A DNA stretch of 64,000 nt from Sarcina sp. DSM 11001 (GTDB lineage: Bacteria; Bacillota; Clostridia; Lachnospirales; Lachnospiraceae). How positions within the stretch are numbered: the stretch's first letter is position 1; every line of letters starts with the position of its first letter. The notes below the pieces were generated by a model. It saw only the letters and a program-made list of their open reading frames with translations, was not told where the DNA came from and made no database searches. Below, in pieces: positions 59,673 through 64,000 of this stretch. The stretch spans positions 1 to 64,000 of the forward strand of contig NZ_FNFZ01000009.1 in NCBI RefSeq assembly GCF_900101015.1, read 5' to 3'. The position numbers were made by a program, and so were the translations under genes.

Positions 59673-59924
59673 TGTACAAACCTCCTTATAATGATTTGAA
59701 AAAGGGATGCCTGGTCCGCAAACAGTGTCTGTCTCACATATGACATGTGGCAGGTCTGTCCTATGTGATTTCTATAATGTTGTGTGCGCAATGGGATTGT
59801 AAGAATCCCTGTCTGCCGCTTATTCGTGGCGGACCTCCATCAGTTACATGCCAAAATTAACCCCCTGCTTCAGCGCCTGCCCCTTTAAGGCGGGCCTGTG
59901 GTTTAAGCACGCCGCACAAATACG

Positions 59925-60110
59925 CTTCCACACCTGCTTTTTCCTGCGCGCTTTTGGCGATGGCGCGCCTGCATCAGGCCTTCACTGACCGGTCTCATAC
60001 GTGACGTCGAGCAGGCCGGCGTCGATGATGGTGCCGGACAGCTTTCCTTTGCTCCCCCATAAAGGACGTGTCGGCGGCCGGGGCGATGAGGATCACCACC
60101 GCACCCGATG
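59925..60110 (-). pseudogene. Decayed 3' fragment of an ABC sugar permease gene
   Basis: 60000-60080 matches the 3' part of the intact permease at 62.9-63.05 kb: (A/T)ACGTG.GACGTCGAGCAGG and GATGATGGTGCCGGACA...CCTTTGCTCCCCCATAAAGGA. The minus-strand translation gives TIIDAGLLDVTYE, as against VIIGAVLLDVTRE. Relative to the intact gene, 93 bp between two GCGCCGATGAT words (62914 and 63007) are missing, as if deleted by recombination. The tail resembles the intergenic repeat (GGCGATGGCGCGCC) after the permease. There is no start and no functional frame. It marks the left boundary of a duplicated block that includes copy A. Confidence 0.85.
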
Positions 60111-60323
60111 GACCGGGATACCCTGCAAAGCTGCCTGATTTATTATTTTTCATCTGCTTTTATCTTCTATACCGAATATTATCGCTAATAAGGGTCGAAG
60201 TCAACCACGTCGGCTTTGCTTTGGCGGAAATGCCATCGGGCATTTCATTCAGGATTTCTCCCCGGGCTGCCTGGGGGGCTTTCGATCATCTGCAGCTGCC
60301 GGACCATGCCTGCCGACATGCGC

Positions 60324-60362
60324 AAAAAAGACAGCGCCTCCGCATCAGCGGCTGCGCTGTCT
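60324..60362 (-). terminator. Terminator after iolG
   Basis: AGACAGCGC (60329-60337) pairs with GCGCTGTCT (60354-60362). Read on the minus strand the hairpin is followed by TTTTTT. Confidence 0.8.
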
Positions 60363-60404
60363 ATAAAATGGAAATGAAACTTAAGCAGTCTTCAGGAAAT
60401 TACG

Positions 60405-60470
60405 ACTCTGCAATTCTTATTACCGCAAATCTCATAACTGCAAATCTTATTACTGCAAGAGTCTGTCTTC
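60405..60470. repeat. 16-bp tandem repeat between iolG and the permease remnant
   Basis: ACTGCAAATCTTATT / ACCGCAAATCTCATA / ACTGCAATTCTTATT-like units recur three or four times with a period near 16. Confidence 0.7.
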
Positions 60471-60548
60471 TTAATGTGAGATTATCATGATGTAAAACTT
60501 CCCTTTGACTGTAGAAGTTCAGATAAAAAAGTATTCAGCCGGTCCGTT

Positions 60549-61571
60549 TTATGCCTCGATCTCGGAAAGCTTGACGGGTCTGCCCTCCTTGAGGGACTTC
60601 TTGGCTGCGATGGCGATGCGGACGGGCTCAAGGCCGTCCTTGCCGCCTACGGGGACTTCCTTGTCGTTGAGGACTGCATCGACAAAAGCCTTGGTCTCAG
60701 CGACGAATGCGTCATTGTAGCGCTCCAGGAAGAAGTAGGTGGGCTTTGCGGACTCGACGGTCTCTGCAGTGCTGACGAAAGCTTCATTCTCGAGGTGGTT
60801 GTTGTCCTGGACAGCACCCTTCTCGCAGAGGACTTCCACGCGCTGGTCATAGCCGTAAGGAGCCTGACGGCAGTTGTCGATCACGCCGATAGCGCCGTTC
60901 GCAAACTTCAGAGTAACGATCGCAGTGTCGACATCATCATACTTGGCATAGTCAGGATCTGTCAGAACGGTTCCGACTGCGGAGACCTCTGTGACATCGC
61001 TGCCGGACAGATAGCGGACCATATCAAAGTCGTGGATCATCATGTCGGTGAAGATACCGCCGGAAACAGCGATGTAGGACATAGGCGGGCCAGCGGGATC
61101 GCGGGAGCAGACCTTGACGACATAGGGCTTGCCCAGCTTGCCGGAAGCGACTACGTCACGGACAGCCTTGTGGCTGCGGTCAAAACGGCGGACGAAACCG
61201 ACCTGGAGCTTGACGCCTGCCTTCTTGACTTCTGCCAGCGCCTCGTTGATCTTGGCAACTTCGGTATCGATAGGCTTCTCGCAGAAGATGTGCTTGCCGG
61301 CCTTTGCCGCGCGGATCATGAACTCCGCATGGGTGTTGGTGGAGGAGCAGATGAAGACTGCATCCACGTCGTCAGCAGAGAAAACATCCTCGGGATCCTT
61401 GGAGCACCTTGCGATGCCGATGCTCTTTGCCCATGCTTCCATCTGCTCATTCATGAAAGGATCCGCAACGATAACGACTTCCGCGTCCGGAACAAAGTTC
61501 TGGATGTTGGTGCCGTGCAGATTTCCGATACGTCCTGCGCCCAGAAGGCCGATTCTAAGTTTCTTGCCCAT
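60549..61571 (-). CDS. iolG: Inositol 2-dehydrogenase
   Basis: 340 residues. LRIGLLGAGRIGNLH (GAGRIG, 11-16) binds NAD. CSSTNTHAEFMIRAAKAGKHIFCEKPI holds the catalytic Lys; FTDMMIHDFDMVRYLSG provides the conserved Asp and His of the active site. VRRFDRSHKAV and GVIDNCRQAPYGYDQRVEV fit myo-inositol dehydrogenases of the IolG type. It turns myo-inositol into scyllo-inosose. Its placement after an ABC sugar transporter and between two copies of an unknown gene suggests inositol uptake and use. TAAAGGAGAAAAAATGG gives the start. Confidence 0.9.
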   Translation of the reverse strand: MGKKLRIGLLGAGRIGNLHGTNIQNFVPDAEVVIVADPFMNEQMEAWAKSIGIARCSKDPEDVFSADDVDAVFICSSTNTHAEFMIRAAKAGKHIFCEKPIDTEVAKINEALAEVKKAGVKLQVGFVRRFDRSHKAVRDVVASGKLGKPYVVKVCSRDPAGPPMSYIAVSGGIFTDMMIHDFDMVRYLSGSDVTEVSAVGTVLTDPDYAKYDDVDTAIVTLKFANGAIGVIDNCRQAPYGYDQRVEVLCEKGAVQDNNHLENEAFVSTAETVESAKPTYFFLERYNDAFVAETKAFVDAVLNDKEVPVGGKDGLEPVRIAIAAKKSLKEGRPVKLSEIEA

Positions 61572-61752
61572 TTTTTCTCCTTTAGAACTAATTAATTAAA
61601 AATACTAATTAATATGTAACTCTTAAATTGACAGGTAGACAGGGTCGGTTCTGCCCTTTCTGTGAAAGCAACTGTTATGCCTGAGTATATGGACAGAAAA
61701 CCGTCCGCTGTCTCCTGTATGCACTGTCATCCTCTGACCGGCAGCTGCCGGA

Positions 61753-62655
61753 TCAGATCGACTTCAGAGCGTTGTAAAAATCCGCCACTTCTTCATTATC
61801 CAGTTCAAAGTGGTAGGCGATCTGATCAGGTCCCAGGGTCAGAATGCATTCCTGCAGCAGAGAGTACTCTTTGGAACCTGTGACTTCAATACCGCCGATA
61901 CGGTTGAATGGAATGACTGTGTACGTATAGCCGAACTCCTGCATACCGACACGGTTCGGGAAGAGCCCGTTCTCCAGAACGATCAAATCTTTGTCTGTGT
62001 AGAGGTGGAGTGCCTCCGGGTTCATTTCTCTCCAGAGCATGCTCTCGATCGTGCTCTGCGTGGCGCCTTTGCGGTTTACATCAGCGCTTTTCTGAACAGC
62101 TCCGAGTGAAATGCCGGGTGTCTTCATCTGAACATCGTGAAGCATGTTGGTCAGAAACATGGTTTCCGGCCTTGTCTGTGTAACTGGAAGTGATGACGTA
62201 TTGTATGTATGACCGGCAGAAGCCTTATGCCCCAGCTTTTCGATCGCCAGATCCGCGAATTTCCAGAGCAGATCTCTTGACACCGCGCTGAAAGGGAAGG
62301 AAAGAGCGCCGCTCGAGGAAAAGATCGTGCAGCCTCCTTTGAGCAGATTCTCATATATCCTCACACCTATGAACTCTTCAGCTGTGATCAGATGCTTGGT
62401 CACTTCTTTGCCCTGACGCTCCAGGATGCGGAGCCTGTCCTCATACAGAACGATCACAAAATCATAAAGATCCATACCCGGAGCCGCATTTCTGCGTTCG
62501 ATCTCCCTCGGAATCTTGATCTTCAGAATCGCGTCATCACTATCTGTAAAGAAGGGAGCAAACAGAGGGGGCAGCGGATGTTTTTCATCAATCTCGTATA
62601 CCCACGGTCCAAATGCATTATATTCGGCTAAATCAGGATTGACATTTCCAGCCAT
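61753..62655 (-). CDS. Unknown 300-residue protein, copy B
   Basis: 300 residues, the paralogue of copy A, about 55-60 percent identical by eye. Layout, length and the conserved blocks (FGPW, LYED...LERQ, RIYENLLKGG, SLPVTQTRPE, NMLHDVQMK, NPEALHLYTDK, ENGLFPNRVG, FNRIGGIEV, YHFELDNEEVADFYNAL) match. It lies directly downstream of the permease on the minus strand and upstream of iolG, so it probably belongs to the inositol transport operon. No enzyme motif, signal peptide or membrane segment was found, so a cytosolic role is likely. GGAGG before the ATG. Confidence 0.72.
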   Translation of the reverse strand: MAGNVNPDLAEYNAFGPWVYEIDEKHPLPPLFAPFFTDSDDAILKIKIPREIERRNAAPGMDLYDFVIVLYEDRLRILERQGKEVTKHLITAEEFIGVRIYENLLKGGCTIFSSSGALSFPFSAVSRDLLWKFADLAIEKLGHKASAGHTYNTSSLPVTQTRPETMFLTNMLHDVQMKTPGISLGAVQKSADVNRKGATQSTIESMLWREMNPEALHLYTDKDLIVLENGLFPNRVGMQEFGYTYTVIPFNRIGGIEVTGSKEYSLLQECILTLGPDQIAYHFELDNEEVADFYNALKSI

Positions 62656-62718
62656 CGAACAAACCTCCTTACAATGATCGATTTGTACGACCGTCGCACA
62701 TTCAGATAATTAAGCATT

Positions 62719-62875
62719 ACGCCTTGGCTGCTGCTTCCTTGCGGCGAGCCTTTGGCAATGGCGAGCCGCTTACAAACATCAAGCCTTAGCGGCTGCTTCC
62801 TTACGGCGAGCCTTTGGCAATGGCGAGCCGCTTACAAACATCAAGCCTTAGCTGCTGCTTCCTTGCGGCGAGCCT
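62719..62875. repeat. 62-bp tandem duplication of the permease 3' end
   Basis: The unit AAGCCTTAG...GGCTGCTTCCTTACGGCGAGCC then TTTGGCAATGGCGAGCCGCTTACAAACATC occurs two times (62719-62779 and 62780-62841). A third, partial copy lies within the gene's last codons (62842-62875, encoding ARRKEAAAKA). The copies outside the gene therefore descend from the coding 3' end. Confidence 0.85.
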
Positions 62876-63827
62876 TTGCTGCCATACTCTCACGTGTGAC
62901 GTCGAGCAGGACGGCGCCGATGATAACCAGACCCAGGACCATGTTCTGGACTGCGGAGTCAACGGACAGAAGGGTGAAGCCGTTTCTCAGAGTAGCGATG
63001 ACCAGAGCGCCGATGATGGTACCGAACATTGTACCTTTGCCGCCCATGAAGGATGCGCCGCCGATGACGCAGGATGCGATGGCGTCAGTATCGTAAGGCT
63101 GGATCGCGTTCGCGCCGTTGCAGATGCCGGAACGGCCGACGGAGACGATACCTGCGATGGCTGCCATGAAACCGGACAGGGCGTAGCAGAATGTAAGGAC
63201 GTTTGCCGCGTCAATACCGGACAGCCTGGTGGCTTCCATGTTGCCGCCTGCGCAGTAGATGGAACGGCCCAGAGCAGTACGGGTCAGCACGATGTGCATG
63301 ATCACATAGATGATGGCAACTACGATGAAGCTTACAGGGAAGCCGCCGATCGTGGCGGAGCCGAGGGCCATGACACCGGCCGGGAAGCCGGAGATCATCT
63401 GGGATCCGGTGACCAGAAGGGAAGCGCCCCAGAGGAAGTTCTTCATACCCAGTGTGGATACGAAGGGGTGGGGCAGGTGGAGCCTGGTCAGCAGGGTGCC
63501 GTTGATCAGGCCGACGATCGTGCCGGCGATCAGGGCGATCAGGATCAGGACGACGGGATTGGTCATGCCGCCCTTGACCAGCATACCGCAGATGCAGGCG
63601 CAGAATGTTGCGTTAGCGCCGACCGAAAGGTCGATACCTGCCGTGATCAGGCAGAGCAGCATACCGGTGGAAAGGAGTGCCGTGAAGGTCGTCTGCTTCA
63701 GGACAGACATGATATTGCTGTAGGTCAGAAAGTTCTTGCTCGCGATCGTCAGGACGATGCACAGGATCAGCAGCGCGCCAAGTGTACCAAGGTAAGATGA
63801 CAGACCGCCTAATTTACCTTTTTTCAT
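62841..63827 (-). CDS. ABC transporter permease, ribose/inositol type
   Basis: 328 residues with about ten membrane segments, the RbsC/XylH/IatP type. Marks are LLSTGMLLCLITAGIDLSVGANATFCACICGML, GLINGTLLTRLHLPHPFVSTLGMKNF, the coupling helix SIYCAGGNMEATRLSGIDAANV and the end NMVLGLVIIGAVLLDVTRESMAAKARRKEA. It forms the channel for a pentose or inositol importer with the ATPase encoded just upstream. No substrate can be fixed; iolG nearby suggests inositol. The gene ends in a 62-base tandem array. Confidence 0.9.
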   Translation of the reverse strand: MKKGKLGGLSSYLGTLGALLILCIVLTIASKNFLTYSNIMSVLKQTTFTALLSTGMLLCLITAGIDLSVGANATFCACICGMLVKGGMTNPVVLILIALIAGTIVGLINGTLLTRLHLPHPFVSTLGMKNFLWGASLLVTGSQMISGFPAGVMALGSATIGGFPVSFIVVAIIYVIMHIVLTRTALGRSIYCAGGNMEATRLSGIDAANVLTFCYALSGFMAAIAGIVSVGRSGICNGANAIQPYDTDAIASCVIGGASFMGGKGTMFGTIIGALVIATLRNGFTLLSVDSAVQNMVLGLVIIGAVLLDVTRESMAAKARRKEAAAKA

Positions 63828-63895
63828 ATGTTTTACCTCCTAAGCCGCACAGGGTGCGACAGCAGTATTTGTAATTGATGATCCAGGTATTAAAC

Positions 63896-64000
63896 TCAAT
63901 CGTCTAATGTTCCGCCCCAGGCAGCTTTCATAAGGCTCTCCTGGTTGAAGTGCTTGCTGTCGCGGTCCACGACTGCCTTCACCACACCCTCGCGCATGAC
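63896..64000 (-). CDS. Sugar ABC transporter ATPase (C-terminal fragment, runs off the window)
   Basis: Only the last 34 residues are in the window: VMREGVVKAVVDRDSKHFNQ then ESLMKAAWGGTLDD before TGA at 63896-63898. The VMREG and final helix-like end match the C-terminus of RbsA/MglA-type dual ATPases. It precedes the permease by about 68 bases on the same strand and is its natural partner. Confidence 0.7.
   Translation of the reverse strand, partial: VMREGVVKAVVDRDSKHFNQESLMKAAWGGTLDD

Noticed and set aside
62814-63800. 328-codon plus-strand frame
   Set aside because: Antisense shadow of the ABC permease, rich in Asp, Gly and Gln as expected of such shadows.

Overview
The window reads as a Lachnospiraceae-like member of the Clostridia (Firmicutes). 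The evidence is strong AGGAGG ribosome sites, sigma-A promoters, ScpA, a DUF1292 protein, a DUF6465-type basic protein, a clostridial Tad pilus locus with DUF5702 and FHA/DUF6382-type proteins, rubredoxin, an AEC carrier and MATE/EamA exporters. Base composition is moderately G+C rich, except for a clearly A+T-richer island around 14.4-17.9 kb. No rRNA, tRNA or CRISPR array was seen.

Layout. 0-10 kb: a partial IS200/IS605 transposase, a PAP2 phosphatase, an AEC transporter, the trxA-trxB-cytidylate-kinase-like operon, a Na/Pi cotransporter with a PhoU-like tail, ScpA with a very long acidic C-terminal extension, a small orphan and uridine phosphorylase. 10-23.5 kb: a branched-chain amino acid ABC system (livJ, then livH-livM-livG-livF, then a CBS-ACT protein). 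It is split by an IS66-family element with a perfect 8-bp target duplication. That IS66 is itself split inside tnpB by a RIT element (three overlapping tyrosine recombinases with perfect 33-bp inverted ends). 23.6-30 kb: a coiled-coil membrane protein with Ala/Glu/Thr repeats, a secreted beta-helix protein, an esterase, an asparagine-synthase-like enzyme lacking the glutaminase nucleophile, and a HIT protein.

30.4-42.5 kb: a complete Tad/Flp pilus locus on the minus strand, transcribed from a promoter near 42.5 kb: prepilin peptidase, TadZ-like, TadA/CpaF ATPase, TadB, an enlarged TadC, Flp pilin, a DUF5702 protein, two TadE-like proteins, a second prepilin peptidase and an FHA protein. 42.8-58.2 kb: an orphan, two MATE exporters, rubredoxin, an EamA transporter, two acidic repeat-rich lipoproteins (one with a GH114-like barrel), deoC, a macrodomain protein, DUF6465 and DUF1292 proteins, an orphan membrane protein and an oxidoreductase. 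58.7-64 kb: a minus-strand sugar/inositol ABC locus (ATPase tail, permease, unknown 300-residue protein, iolG). It carries a duplicated segment: a second copy of the unknown protein preceded by a decayed piece of the permease gene.

The most distinctive signals are the nested RIT-in-IS66 element with a reconstructable insertion point, the segmental duplication in the inositol locus, and an unusual repeat landscape. Many intergenic gaps hold their own degenerate tandem array, and several arrays are visibly copied from the 3' end of the adjacent gene. Two dispersed repeat families (a TTCAAGACTCGCTCGCGAGTCTTG-like palindrome and a TACAGACCGGCTCGAAACTCGAG-like element) recur across the window.
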